Below, piece by piece: positions 18,092 to 27,800 of a stretch of DNA of 64,000 nt (the first letter of the stretch is position 1; each line of letters opens with the position of its first letter). The notes beneath the pieces are model-generated. The model did not search any database and was not told the origin of the DNA. It was given only the letters and a program-made list of their open reading frames with translations. Position numbers and translations under genes: made by a program. Origin of the DNA: Schlegelella aquatica. GTDB lineage: Bacteria > Pseudomonadota > Gammaproteobacteria > Burkholderiales > Burkholderiaceae_C. The DNA lies in NCBI RefSeq assembly GCF_026013905.1, contig NZ_CP110257.1:930001-994000 (forward strand). The letters are read 5' to 3'.

Positions 18092-20866
18092 TTAGTTCCG
18101 ACAAAACGTTTCGGCGCGTCGCTTCTCGCCGGCAGAGGCTGGCTGCAGCAGATGGACCAGCGCATCGACGAGCGCATGCGAGTCGATGGGCTTGCCCAGG
18201 TGTGCGTCGAAACCCGCGCGCATCGCCCGGGCGCGGTCCTGTGCGCTGGAGAACGCGGTGAGGGCCAGGGCCGGCAGACGGCGCCAACCCTGCCGGGCCT
18301 CCTGGGCGCGCCAGCGCCGAAGAAACCCGTAACCGTCCTCGTCCGGCATCGCGATGTCGGAGATCAGCACATCGGGACGGCCCTGCGGGGCCTGTTCGCT
18401 CAGGTAGCTGTAAGCAGAAAGCGATCGGTCGAAAGCGCACACCTGCACCCCGTGCTCGCGCAAGATGAACTGGAGAATCTCGCGGCCGTCCGGGTCGTCC
18501 TCGACGATGACGGCTTGCTTGCCTGCGAGCAGATGCCGCTGCGGGTGGGCCGGCGATGCGGGTGCGGGCGAGGGGGCGTCGCGTTCGACGCCCACCAGGC
18601 GCGAGGAGGGCAGCTCGATCACGAAGGCCGCTCCCCGGCCCCGGCCTTCGCTGCGCGCGTGGAGGCGTCCTCCGTGCAGCTCCACCAGCTGCCGGGCCAG
18701 GGTGAGGCCCAGGCCGAGCCCCCCTTGCCGCCGCGTGCTGGAGGCGTCGGCCTGCCGGAAGCGGTCGAAGATCGTCGGCAGCAGGGACGGGTCGATGCCG
18801 ATGCCCGAGTCCCGCACCTCGATCTCGAAGGCGGCGCCCGCACGGCGCGTCCCGATGTGGATGTGCCCGCCTTCGGGCGTGAACTTGACCGCGTTGGAGA
18901 TGAGGTTCACCAGCGCCTGGCGCAGACGCTCCACATCGACGCTCACCCTCTCGAGGCTCGGGTCGTGGTGCACCTCCAGCGAGATGCCCTTGGCCTGCAC
19001 CGCGGGGCGGAAGGTGTCGACCGCCTGCTCGACCACCGGTGCCAACGCCACGCTGCGGCTCTCGAGCTGGACCTTGCTGCGCAGCAGGCGCTGCGTGTCC
19101 AGCAAGTCGTCCACCATACGGGCCTGGGCCTGCGTGTTGCGGTCGATGGCGTCCAGCGCCTTGGTCTGCGCTTCGCTCAGTCCGCCGGTCTGCCTCAGCA
19201 CGTGAGCCCAGCCGCGAATTGCGTTGAGAGGCGAGCGCAGTTCGTGCGAGACGACGGCCAGGAACTCGTCCTTGGCCGAGGCGAGCGCCTCGGCCTCGGC
19301 ACGGGCGCTGCGCTCGCGCTCGAGCAGCTCCTCGCGTTCGATCTCGCGGTGCTTGCGCTCGGTGATGTCCTCGGCGATGCCGCCGATGCGCACCGGGCGG
19401 CCGGCCTGGTCGCGCAGCAGGAAGCGCCGATCGCGGATCCACCGGATGTCGCCGTCGGGCCTGCGAATCCGGTACTCGCGCACGGCATCGTGCTGCGCGG
19501 CGTCCGCGAAGAAGGGCTCGCGCAGATGGTGGCGGTCGGCGGGCACGACGGCGTCCGTCCAGCACTGCGGGCGTTGACGGACGGCCTGCACGGGCAGGCC
19601 CCACAGCCGTTCGAAGGCCGGGCTCACGTAGAGCAGTTCGCCCCCGTCCACGTCGGCGAGCCAGAACACGTCCTCGCTGCTTTCGGCGAACTGGCGGAAG
19701 CGCTGCTCGCTTTCCTCGAGCGCGGAGACGGCATGGCGGCGCTGCGTGATGTCGTAGGCGATGCACAGCACGCTCTCGATCTCGCCATGGCGGTCGAGTT
19801 CAGGGATCAGGCGGCAGATGTAGTGCCCCTGGCGCGGTTCTGCGCCCGGCGGGCGCTGCACGGTGAACTGGCACTCCTGCTCCTCGCCTTGGGCGAGCGC
19901 CGCGAGGGCCGCCGCACGCCATGCCTGGGCCACCTGCACCGGCAAGCCCGCCTCGGCGCTCGTGCGGCCGATGAGCGCCGCGGGCGGTACGCCGAACGCC
20001 GACTCGATCGCTCGGTTGGCATACACGTGGCGCAACTGCAGGTCCAGCCGGGTGATGATGTCCGGCGCGTTCTCGACCAAAGTGCGGAACTCGCGCTCGC
20101 GCCGGTCCAGGGCGTCCTCGATGAGTTTCTGGTGCTCGATCTCGGTGGCGATGCCGGCCCACAGCATCGGGGAGCCGTCTGCCCGCGACAGCAGCCGCGC
20201 GCGACACAGATGCCAGCGGTAGCGGCCCTGCGCATCGCGCAGGCGGAACTCGGCCTCGAAGACGCCGCCTGCCGATTGCGCCCGGTGCCAGTGCTGGGCG
20301 AGGACGCGTCGGTCGTGGGGGTGCACCAGATCGACCCATTGCTCGGCGATCGGCCCGGCGGGCGCGAGGCCGGTGTACTCGAACCATTGCTGGTTGACGT
20401 ACACCGCGCTGCCGTCCGGCGAGCAGGCGAACAACAGCGCCGGCACCGCATGCGCCAGCCCAGCGAAAGGCAGGCCCGCCAGCGCCGGCAAGCTCTGTTG
20501 GCCCTTCACGGGCCGGGGCTGCAGCGTGTGGAAGCTCACGAGCCAAGCCTCGTGTGCCACCGTGTGCAAGCGCTGCAGGCGCACGAACCCCTGCGCGCGC
20601 GTGCCCGCGCACAGTCGCGCGACGAGCGGCTCCCCGCTCGCGCCCGGTTCGTCGCGGTGATCCCGCGGATCGACGTCCTCGATCACGTCGGCCAGCGGCC
20701 GGCCGATGAGATCACCGGGGGGCATGCCGAGCAGTTCGTCGACGGCGCCAGCGGCGCTGGCTACCCAGGGCGCGGCGCCGTCATCGGGCTCGAGGACCAC
20801 GAAGTGCAACTCGCCGAGCGCGACGCCGGCGTCGGTGAGCATGGGAGGGGTGGGAAACGTAAGCAA
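18092..20866 (-). CDS. hybrid sensor histidine kinase, three PAS domains plus receiver
   Basis: This 924-residue protein without clear membrane segments is predicted cytoplasmic. PAS domains centre near residues 160 (AVYVNQQWFEYTGL), 280 (HVYANRAIESAFG) and 412 (LYVSPAFERLWGLP), each followed by a PAC-like stretch. The HisKA histidine is near 541 in VVSHELRSPLNAIRGW and the ATP-binding N box near 655 (NLISNAVKFTPEGG). G boxes follow, then a C-terminal receiver with the Asp near 837 (DVLISDIAMPDEDGYG). No transfer (HPt) domain is visible, so phosphate would need to pass through another protein. It may act with the adjacent sigma-54 regulator; this is inferred from position. Confidence 0.92.
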   Translation of the reverse strand: MLTFPTPPMLTDAGVALGELHFVVLEPDDGAAPWVASAAGAVDELLGMPPGDLIGRPLADVIEDVDPRDHRDEPGASGEPLVARLCAGTRAQGFVRLQRLHTVAHEAWLVSFHTLQPRPVKGQQSLPALAGLPFAGLAHAVPALLFACSPDGSAVYVNQQWFEYTGLAPAGPIAEQWVDLVHPHDRRVLAQHWHRAQSAGGVFEAEFRLRDAQGRYRWHLCRARLLSRADGSPMLWAGIATEIEHQKLIEDALDRREREFRTLVENAPDIITRLDLQLRHVYANRAIESAFGVPPAALIGRTSAEAGLPVQVAQAWRAAALAALAQGEEQECQFTVQRPPGAEPRQGHYICRLIPELDRHGEIESVLCIAYDITQRRHAVSALEESEQRFRQFAESSEDVFWLADVDGGELLYVSPAFERLWGLPVQAVRQRPQCWTDAVVPADRHHLREPFFADAAQHDAVREYRIRRPDGDIRWIRDRRFLLRDQAGRPVRIGGIAEDITERKHREIEREELLERERSARAEAEALASAKDEFLAVVSHELRSPLNAIRGWAHVLRQTGGLSEAQTKALDAIDRNTQAQARMVDDLLDTQRLLRSKVQLESRSVALAPVVEQAVDTFRPAVQAKGISLEVHHDPSLERVSVDVERLRQALVNLISNAVKFTPEGGHIHIGTRRAGAAFEIEVRDSGIGIDPSLLPTIFDRFRQADASSTRRQGGLGLGLTLARQLVELHGGRLHARSEGRGRGAAFVIELPSSRLVGVERDAPSPAPASPAHPQRHLLAGKQAVIVEDDPDGREILQFILREHGVQVCAFDRSLSAYSYLSEQAPQGRPDVLISDIAMPDEDGYGFLRRWRAQEARQGWRRLPALALTAFSSAQDRARAMRAGFDAHLGKPIDSHALVDALVHLLQPASAGEKRRAETFCRN

Positions 20867-20935
20867 CGCGAGTGACGACCACGAGGACGGGACAGGGGGC
20901 GGCGGTGGCAGCCTGCCGCCGAACGGGCGGCCGCT

Positions 20936-21157
20936 TCAGCGGTACCGGGCCGAGCGCTCCCAGGGCGGGCACCCGGGACGTACCGGTCTGGGGGTGCCCC
21001 AGGTGGCGGTGTCGTTGCAGAGGTCGGAGGCTTCTTGCGAGCCGTCGGCGCGCGCGGTGCCCGAAGTGTCGGGCGAACCGGGCTGTGCCGCGGCCTCGGA
21101 GGCCTCGCTCGCGGCGGACGCCCCTGGCGGGGGCGGCTGGACTGCGTGGCGGCGCAT
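20936..21157 (-). CDS. possible small hypothetical protein, 73 residues
   Basis: In the 574-base gap between the sensor kinase and the GlsB-like gene, one short minus-strand frame has a good ribosome site (AGGAGA eight bases before ATG 21157). The product starts MRRHAVQPPPPGASAASEAS, is rich in Ala, Pro, Ser and Glu, and has no recognisable domain or membrane segment. Longer overlapping frames on both strands look like GC-rich shadows. The gap otherwise holds a sigma-54-type promoter and a 9-bp inverted repeat. Confidence 0.3.
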   Translation of the reverse strand: MRRHAVQPPPPGASAASEASEAAAQPGSPDTSGTARADGSQEASDLCNDTATWGTPRPVRPGCPPWERSARYR

Positions 21158-21348
21158 GCTGTTCTCTCCTACACATTCCGCTTCGCAGTCGCGGCACGGG
21201 CCGGCCGAAGCGGTGCCATCGATCCGAATGCAATGGGCGGCCCCCCGCGCCGCGCCGCAGCGCCGCCGGGTCGGCCGTCCCTCGGATGCACGGCATGGGG
21301 CTAGCAACGCGCGTGCCCGAGTCGGTCGCCGGCAGTCCTACAAGTGCG

Positions 21349-21364
21349 CGGCACAAACGTTGCT
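21349..21364 (+). promoter_or_regulatory. sigma-54-type -24/-12 promoter ahead of the GlsB-like gene
   Basis: CGGCACAAACGTTGCT matches the consensus TGGCACGN4TTGCW at all but the first base and the seventh position, with exactly 10 bases between GG and GC. A start near 21375 would give a 5' leader of about 65 bases before the GTG at 21441. The -12 element overlaps one arm of an inverted repeat (CGTTGCTCG at 21358-21366 with its complement at 21393-21401). Confidence 0.6.
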
Positions 21365-21440
21365 CGGAGGGGGCGTGGGCGCGTGCCCCATGCGAGCAAC
21401 GCGTGCACAGTCTGTGTCACTTCAACTGGAAGGAGCTGCC

Positions 21441-21713
21441 GTGGTCAATTTCATCGTATGGCTAGTCGTAGGAGGAGTGATCGGCTGGATCGCCAGCATG
21501 ATCATGCGCACTGACGCTCAGCAGGGCGTCATCCTCAATGTCGTGGTCGGCATCGTCGGCGCTGCGCTGGGCGGGTGGCTGATCTCCCCGCTGGTGGGGG
21601 TCCCCAGCATCAACCAGGACAGCTTCAGTATCGGCGCCATGCTGGTGTCGCTGGTGGGTGCGATCGTGCTGCTTGCGATCGTCAACCTTTTCCGTCGAGG
21701 CAGCGTGCGCTGA
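21441..21713 (+). CDS. GlsB/YeaQ/YmgE family stress-response membrane protein
   Basis: The frame begins with GTG at 21441, preceded by GGAAGGAG at good spacing; there is no in-frame ATG before the first helix. The 90-residue protein consists of three glycine-rich membrane helices (IVWLVVGGVIGWIASMI, then VVVGIVGAALGGWLI, then MLVSLVGAIVLLAIV), the hallmark of the transglycosylase-associated/YeaQ family. These small inner-membrane proteins rise under envelope or acid stress; their mechanism is unknown. A sigma-54-type promoter lies at 21349. Confidence 0.88.
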   Translation: MVNFIVWLVVGGVIGWIASMIMRTDAQQGVILNVVVGIVGAALGGWLISPLVGVPSINQDSFSIGAMLVSLVGAIVLLAIVNLFRRGSVR

Positions 21714-21800
21714 GGGAATCCTTCAGAAAAACTGGCCGAAATTCCTACCAACCATGCGGGTCTTACGCCGGTGCAGCCTTCGTCATGCAGCCTTCTCGAC

Positions 21801-21818
21801 AAGGGGCCGCGGCCCCTT
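21801..21818. terminator. GC-rich 18-base palindrome, possible terminator
   Basis: AAGGGGCC and its complement GGCCCCTT, separated by GC, form a perfect palindrome 88 bases after the GlsB-like stop. No clear T-run follows, so termination would be imperfect or Rho-assisted; an operator role is also possible. Confidence 0.4.
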
Positions 21819-21896
21819 GCGCGAGCAGGCGATGACGGGTCCGCGGGCACCGAGCCACGTGGCCGGCAGGCCCGCCGCTTAAACGGGAGCACGTTC

Positions 21897-22259
21897 ATGG
21901 AAAACCAACCGAGCACCTCGATCGGTACCGGGATGTCGGGCACCAACTCGGCGACCTCGTCGGCTACCGGGGCCGGCACCAGCGCCTCCAGCGCGCACGC
22001 CACGGTGGACCGTCTCGCGCAGACGGCCCACGAGACGGTGGACAAGCTGGCCGCCAAGGCCGGTCCGGCACTGGAGCGCATGCGCGGCACGACCACCAAC
22101 CTGCGCGAGCAGATGCGCGGCAAGGCGAGCGAGTGGAGCTCGATGGAGCAGGAGTGGGTGGAGGCGGCCCGCGGTTACGTGCGCGAGCACCCGTTCACTT
22201 CGCTGGCGATCGCCGCGCTGGCGGGCATGGTCATCGCGCGCATGACCCACCACCGGTGA
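21897..22259 (+). CDS. ElaB/YqjD-like DUF883 membrane-anchored protein
   Basis: Start ATG 21897 follows GGGAG. The 120-residue product has a Ser/Thr/Gly-rich N-terminus and a central amphipathic helical region (DRLAQTAHETVDKLAAKAG). A single C-terminal membrane helix preceded by REHPF (SLAIAALAGMVIARM) completes it. This is the layout of DUF883 proteins such as YqjD and ElaB, which tether ribosomes or other partners to the inner membrane in stationary phase. It heads a tight unit with the YqjE-like and YqjK/lipocalin genes. Confidence 0.88.
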   Translation: MENQPSTSIGTGMSGTNSATSSATGAGTSASSAHATVDRLAQTAHETVDKLAAKAGPALERMRGTTTNLREQMRGKASEWSSMEQEWVEAARGYVREHPFTSLAIAALAGMVIARMTHHR

Positions 22260-22264
22260 CCACG

Positions 22265-22759
22265 ATGGAGCGCCCGACCATCGCGCCGGAAGCCGGATCG
22301 CCCTCGGAGGTCGGTGCCTCGTCGGCAGGGTTGCCGCCCGCCGGCGAGGCGGCGCCGCCCGGGGCGGGCACCGCCCCTGCGGCCACCTCTTTCACGCACG
22401 CCCTGGGCCTGACGTGGGAGGAGGTGCGCGGGGTGCTCCAGGAGCGCATGCGCCTGTTTTCGTTGGAGGCTCAGCGCAGCGGGCTCGCCCTCGTGCAGAT
22501 CGTGCTGTACGGCGTGATGGCGGCCGTGCTCGTCGTCACCGCGTGGCTGGCGCTGATGGGCGGCATTGCGGTGTGGCTGGTGCTCAACGCCGGCTTGCAC
22601 TGGGCGGTGGCCGTGGTGGTGATCGCGGCGTCCAATGTCGTCGTGGCCGCCGTGCTCGGCGCGGCCATGCGCAAGCTTGTTCCTCAACTGGGGTTTCCCG
22701 CCACGGTGCGGCAGTTGCGCGGCGGGGTGGCGCCGCAGCCGCCGGGCCCCCGCTCGTGA
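22265..22759 (+). CDS. YqjE-like phage-holin-family membrane protein (DUF1469)
   Basis: The 164-residue protein starts 5 bases after the DUF883 stop. After a Pro/Ala-rich N-terminal 40 residues comes an amphipathic segment (VLQERMRLFSLEAQRSG), then two membrane helices around residues 78-98 and 104-128, and a short cytoplasmic tail. This is the Actino-holin/DUF1469 (YqjE) arrangement. The yqjD-yqjE-yqjK order is conserved in proteobacteria, and the product is thought to support envelope integrity; it is not a prophage holin. Confidence 0.86.
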   Translation: MERPTIAPEAGSPSEVGASSAGLPPAGEAAPPGAGTAPAATSFTHALGLTWEEVRGVLQERMRLFSLEAQRSGLALVQIVLYGVMAAVLVVTAWLALMGGIAVWLVLNAGLHWAVAVVVIAASNVVVAAVLGAAMRKLVPQLGFPATVRQLRGGVAPQPPGPRS

Positions 22760-22768
22760 GAGGTCGCC

Positions 22769-23719
22769 ATGTTGCGTTCGACGTTGCGCCGGCTCGAGGA
22801 TGAGATCCGTCAGTGCGAAGCCCGGGTGGAGTGGCAGGACGCGCGGGCGGCGGCCCAGTGGCACGAGTTGCACCGTGCCGGGCGCCGCCGTCTGAAATCG
22901 CTGGCCTTGGGCGGCGTGGTCACCGCGGCCAGCGGGCTGGCCTTGCGGCGCTACAGCCGTCGCCGGGCCGCGTCTCGGCCCGGCGGTCGGGCCCCGTGGT
23001 GGCACCATCTGCTCGGACCGGCTTTCCTGCCGCTGGTGGCCTCTGCGGCAGCGCCCCTCGTGGGCCGCAAGGGAGCGAGCTTCCTTGCCGGTCTGGGGCT
23101 GCCCTTTCACGTGAAGGAGCCCGAGCCCCTGGAGTTGGTGGCGGAGCTCGACCCCTCCTTGCTGGCCGGACAGTGGTACGAGATCGCCCGCCTGCCCGCC
23201 CACCCGGCGCGCGAGGTGGCGAGCGACGTGACGCTGGAGTACCTGTGGCACGACGACGGGAGCCTGGAGGTGGTCGAGCGCGGCCGCCGGGGCGACGGCA
23301 GCGAGCACGTCGCGCACTTCGCCGCCCGCCTTGCACCGGGCGCGGTCACGCTGGCCCAGCTCGAACTCACCGGCGCGCCTTTCTGGCTGCGCTGGTGGCC
23401 GGGCAGCTGGGCCGACCACTGGGTGCTCGATCTGAGCGGGGACGGTCAAGCCCTGATGGTGGGCACGCCGGAGCGCGACCGGTTGTGGATTCTGGCGCGC
23501 ACGCCGGCGCTGGACGAGTCGGGCTACCAGGCCTTCGTGGCGCGGGCGGCGGCCCAGGGTTTCGACGTGCAGCGGCTGGTGCGCACGGCGCATGAACCGC
23601 GCAAGGTGGCGCAGGCCCATGTGGAGGCGGCCGCGCCGCAGGCGCAAAGCCAGGAGGCGGCCATGACCTGGCCGGTCCCCGAGCGCGAGGGCCGCTCCGC
23701 AGCGCGTCCGGGTCTGTGA
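22769..23719 (+). CDS. YqjK-like N-terminus fused to a Blc-type lipocalin
   Basis: The first 100 residues form a charged helix (MLRSTLRRLEDEIRQCEARV) and a weakly hydrophobic stretch, in the position yqjK holds in related operons. Residues about 130-275 are a lipocalin of the bacterial Blc type. Its first strand has LAGQWYEIARLPAH, and the later signature LDLSGDGQALMVGTPERD is followed by LWILARTP. The 316-residue length is far above the roughly 180 of Blc. There is no lipoprotein signal, so unlike Blc it would sit at or behind the inner membrane. It may bind fatty acids or lysophospholipids; that is inference. Confidence 0.8.
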   Translation: MLRSTLRRLEDEIRQCEARVEWQDARAAAQWHELHRAGRRRLKSLALGGVVTAASGLALRRYSRRRAASRPGGRAPWWHHLLGPAFLPLVASAAAPLVGRKGASFLAGLGLPFHVKEPEPLELVAELDPSLLAGQWYEIARLPAHPAREVASDVTLEYLWHDDGSLEVVERGRRGDGSEHVAHFAARLAPGAVTLAQLELTGAPFWLRWWPGSWADHWVLDLSGDGQALMVGTPERDRLWILARTPALDESGYQAFVARAAAQGFDVQRLVRTAHEPRKVAQAHVEAAAPQAQSQEAAMTWPVPEREGRSAARPGL

Positions 23720-23746
23720 CCGGGCCCTTCGCGGGGCTCCCTGCTC

Positions 23747-24220
23747 ATGGAGGCCTTGTTCGCGCTGGAGGTGCCGGTGTGGGAGATCGTCCTGCGCGGC
23801 ACCTTGGTCTACTGGTTCCTGTTTCTCATCTTCCGCTTCATCGTGCGGCGCGACGTCGGCTCGGTGGCGATTGCCGACGTGCTGCTGCTCGTGCTCATCG
23901 CGGATGCCTCCCAGAACGCGATGGCCGGCGGCTACAAGACGGTGAGCGAGGGAGCGCTGCTGGTGGCCACGATCGTCTCCTGGAACTACCTGTTGGACTG
24001 GGCCAGCTTCCGCTTCGAATGGGTGCGCCGGCTGGCCGAGCCGCCTCCGTTGCCGCTGGTGTGGCGGGGACGCATCCTCTACCGCAACCTGCGCAAGGAG
24101 TTCCTGCCGGTGGAGGAGCTGAAGGCGCACCTGCGCCAGAAGGGCATCGAGGACCTGTCGCAGGTGAAGGTGGCCTACATGGAAAGCGACGGCAGCCTGA
24201 GCGTCATTCGCAGGCGCTGA
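23747..24220 (+). CDS. DUF421 (YetF-like) membrane protein
   Basis: This 157-residue protein has three N-terminal membrane helices (WEIVLRGTLVYWFLFLIFRF, VAIADVLLLVLIAD, ALLVATIVSWNYLLDW) and a cytoplasmic mixed alpha/beta domain with LVWRGRILYRNLRKE, as in the DUF421/YetF family. It begins 27 bases after the lipocalin-fusion stop and probably shares its transcript. Family members are linked to stress or spore envelope functions, but the biochemical activity is not established. Confidence 0.88.
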   Translation: MEALFALEVPVWEIVLRGTLVYWFLFLIFRFIVRRDVGSVAIADVLLLVLIADASQNAMAGGYKTVSEGALLVATIVSWNYLLDWASFRFEWVRRLAEPPPLPLVWRGRILYRNLRKEFLPVEELKAHLRQKGIEDLSQVKVAYMESDGSLSVIRRR

Positions 24221-24251
24221 GCGGGCGGGGCGCGGTCTCGTGCTGCTTGCG

Positions 24252-24267
24252 GGGCACCGCGCTTGCT
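24252..24267 (+). promoter_or_regulatory. sigma-54-type -24/-12 promoter ahead of the acidic stress protein gene
   Basis: GGGCACCGCGCTTGCT keeps GGCAC, the 10-base GG-to-GC spacing and TTGCT of the sigma-54 consensus; only the first base and the seventh differ. It lies in the 149-base gap and about 103 bases before ATG 24370. Confidence 0.55.
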
Positions 24268-24369
24268 GCGACATGCAGGAACACCGCACCCCCGCCTGCG
24301 GCTCCGCCCGCGGCGCGACAGCCCGGGCACCTCCGGTGACCGGGCGGGTGCCTGGCGAAGGAGAGCTTC

Positions 24370-24849
24370 ATGGCACACAGCAACATCCTGGGCGGCGACC
24401 GTTCGCCCCAGCAGCCCAGCGGGCGCACGCTGCGCGATCTCGGTCCCAGCGACACGTCGGACACCGGCAGCGACATCGCCGGCGCACCGGGGGCGATCGA
24501 CCACCTGCCGGACGACCTCGACGGCGGGCCCATCTCCGACATCGGGCGGGCCGCGGGGGCGGGAGCCGATGTGGGTGACGCCGAGATGGACGGCGACAGC
24601 GATCACGGCGGCACCGGGGAGGCCACCGCGGCCGGCCGCGAGCCGCGAGGCGTCGAAGGAGCCGACATCATGCCGGACCGCATCATCGGCCCCGAGGGCG
24701 AGGAGGTGTTCGACGACGAGGCACTCGCAGGCGCCGCGGCCGAACCCGCCGAAGACGTGGGCGACGAGGAGGCCGGCGAGGACGAGCGTCTCGACGGCCA
24801 GGACTCCGCCCGCACCGTGCCCCCGGGGCCGGCGAAGAGGCCCGCGTGA
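24370..24849 (+). CDS. acidic low-complexity hypothetical protein
   Basis: The 159-residue product is strongly acidic, rich in Gly, Asp and Ala, and likely disordered. It opens MAHSNILGGDRSPQQPSGRT and contains LGPSDTSDTGSDIAGA, a pattern I recall from conserved short proteins of Burkholderiales that are sometimes annotated loosely as chemotaxis protein without evidence. No catalytic or membrane feature is seen. An AAGGAGAG site is well placed before the ATG. Its sigma-54-type promoter and stress-gene neighbours suggest an envelope or desiccation stress role. Confidence 0.75.
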   Translation: MAHSNILGGDRSPQQPSGRTLRDLGPSDTSDTGSDIAGAPGAIDHLPDDLDGGPISDIGRAAGAGADVGDAEMDGDSDHGGTGEATAAGREPRGVEGADIMPDRIIGPEGEEVFDDEALAGAAAEPAEDVGDEEAGEDERLDGQDSARTVPPGPAKRPA

Positions 24850-24883
24850 TGACGCCGGCGAGGCGCGCTCAGGCGAGGTGGGC

Positions 24884-27800
24884 TCAGCCGAGGTAACGCT
24901 GCAACTGCGTCACATCGACCGGCTTGACCATGTGGGCGTCGAAGCCCGCCGCCAGGGCGCGCTCCACGTCCTGCGGCTGGCCGTAGCCCGACAGCGCCAC
25001 CAGGGTGGTGCGCCGGCCGGCCGCCCGCACGCGCTGGGCGATCTCGTAGCCGGTGAGGCCGGGCAGGCCGATGTCCACCAGCGCGAGGTCGGGGTCTTCC
25101 TCCAGCAGCAGTTGCAGGCCCGAGGTGCCGTCCTCGGCGGAGCGCACCTGGTGGCCCGCCAGCGTGAGGAGGCTTTCGATCGCGAGGCGGGCGTCGTCGT
25201 TGTCTTCCACCACGACGACACGCTTGCTGTTCGAGGGCCCCGGGGCGGTTCGCGTGAGAGCGGCGCCGGACGGGTGAATGCGCGGCAGTCGCACGGTGAA
25301 GGTGCTGCCGCGGTTGGGGCCTTCACTGTGGGCCCCCACGCTGCCGCCGTGGAGCTCGACCAAGCGCCGCACCAGGGTGAGCCCGATCCCCAATCCGCCC
25401 TGGCGGCGGTCCAAGGCGCGCTCGCCCTGGACGAACAGGTCGAAGATGCGCGGCAGCAGCTCGGGAGCGAGACCGATGCCGGTATCGCGCACTTCCAGCA
25501 GGGCCTGCTCGCCGTCCTCGCCGACTCGCACGTGGATCGACCCGTCTGCCGGGGTGTACTTCACGGCGTTCGTGAGCAGGTTGGTGATCACCTGCTCCAT
25601 GCGCACCGGGTCCGCCTCGATCCACACATCGTGGTACTCGACGCTGAGCTTGTGTTGCCTCAGCGAGCCGGCCACCTCCATGGCGCCCAGCGTGCGCCGG
25701 ACCAACTGGGCCAAGTTGACAGGCTGGCGTGTCAGGGTGATCTTGCCGGCGGTGGCGCGCGCCATGTCGAGCAGGTCGTTCATGAGCCGCGCCAGGTGGC
25801 TCGTCTGCCGGGCGATGATGCGACGGGCGCTGGCGGCGGTCTCGTGACGGTGATCCACCCGGTTGAGCACCTCGACGGCCGCGGCGATGGCTCCCAGGGG
25901 GTTGCGCAGCTCGTGACCGAGCATGGCGAGGAACTCGTCCTTGGCGCGGTTGGCGTTCTCGGCCTCCCGGCGGGCGGCTTGTTCGCGGGCGACCAAGGCG
26001 GCGCGCTCTTGCTCGACCAGCTTCTGGTCGGTGACGTCCACGCACACCCCCACCATGCGCCAGGGCTGCCCGGCATCGTCGTAGGTCAGCAAGGCCCGGC
26101 TCGCGAGCCAGCGCAGCGTGCCGTCCGGCCGGATGGCGCGGAACTCGAACGTGGCGCGGTCGGCGTGCCGCGCGATGGCTTCCCGGATCTGGGCCCGGGT
26201 CCGGTGGGCGTCCTCCTTCACCACCCGGCGCCACCAGCCCCGTGCGCCGGGCTCCACCGCCTGGAGCTCGACGCCGAAAAGCTTGGCGAGGCCCGACGTC
26301 CACACGGCGCTGTCGTCGGCGAAGTGGTAGTCGAAGAAGCCGACGTGCCCGGCCTCCTGCGCGAGCTCGACCAGGTTCTGGCTCTCTCGCAGCCGGCGCT
26401 CGGCGAGGATGAGCCGCCGTTCGGCCTGCTTGCGCTCGGTGATGTCCACGAACGCGCCGACGGCGCCGCGCGGGCGGCCATCGGCTGCGCGCAAGGGCAC
26501 GGCATAGGCCAGCAGGTTGACCCTGCGCCCGTCGTCGTAGACGATTTCCAGCTCCAGGTCGCGCGTCTCCAGGCCCTCGAGGCAGGCCCGCTGCAGGGGG
26601 CGTTCCGAGGGCGGCAGCTCACGCCCGTAACGCATGATCTTCGGCGAGGCTCCCAGCGAGCGGGGCCGCTCGTGCCCGTCGTGGCCCCAGCGGCCCGGGG
26701 AGGCATTGAGGATGGCCGCCAGCGCCGGATTCATCAGCGTGGAGCGGCAATCCGGGTCTTGCGCGATGACGAGACCGATCGGGCTGCCGTTGAACAAGGC
26801 CTCGAACTCGTCGGCCTTGGCCTGTAGACGCTGGCGGGCCAGCTCGCGTTGCTCCGCGGCGTAGCGCAATGCGTCGCGCAGCACCGCGATCTCGCGCACC
26901 ACCACGTTGCGGCGCACCGCATCCGGGCCGAACAGCGCGAGCTGGCGCAAGGGACCGGTGACCTGGCGGGCGACGACCAGGGCGAGCGCCAGGCCGATCG
27001 AGAACGACAGCAAGCCAGCCCCCAGCGCGGAGGCGATGGCGCCCAGCTGGGCCCGGTCGAGCGGCCCGGCTTCCACGCCCACGCCCACCCCCCAGCCCGC
27101 CAGCGGCACCCGTTGCCAGGCGGCGTACATCGCGTCCGAGCCCCGGTGGGGGGCCGGGCGCACGCCGGCCCGCGCGTCGCCCGTGGCCCAGGGCAGCGCG
27201 GCCTGCTCGCCCGTGCCGAGGGAGCCCGGATCCAGACTGTGCGCGATGATGCGGGAATTGCCGTCGTAAAGGGACAGGAACCCGCCGCTGGGCACGCTCG
27301 CGTCGCGCATGAGCTTTTGCCAGTTGGAGGCGGGGATGACCGCGCCCAGCACGTACTGAAGGCGCCCGTCCCTCAGGACGGGGACCTGGATGGTCGTGAC
27401 CAGCTCGCCGCGGCCGGCGGTGTCGTCGTAGCTCACGCCCAGATCCGAGATGACCGGCTCGCGCAGCGTGCGAAGTTGCTCGAACTCGATGGTGCCCGCC
27501 AGTTCGCCCACGGGCCGCCCCAAGGGGCGCTTGGTCGAGAACAGCACGCGCCCGTCCGGTGCGGCGAGGTAGGCGTGGTCCCAGCTGGCGCGCAGCGTGG
27601 GCCAGCGCGTCAAGGTGTCATAGAAGCGCGCGATGTCGTGGCGCTGCAGGGATTCGGCGTAGGCGAGGATCGACAGCGCATCGATCGAGGACACCAGTTC
27701 GCGCTCCACGGCCAGCGCGAAGGTGTTGGCCGTGCGGCGCAGGCCTTCCTCGAGCTGGGTGCGGGCGGCCAGGGTCTCGCGGTAGACGAGGTAGGACACA

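Noticed and set aside
21004-21019. Additional sigma-54-like site TGGCGGTGTCGTTGCA
   Set aside because: The spacing is right, but the -24 part departs from consensus and no gene follows on that strand for more than 400 bases.
22265-22759. Prophage holin, suggesting a prophage
   Set aside because: The holin-family label reflects the YqjE/DUF1469 family. The neighbours are yqjD- and yqjK-like stress genes and no phage genes are present.
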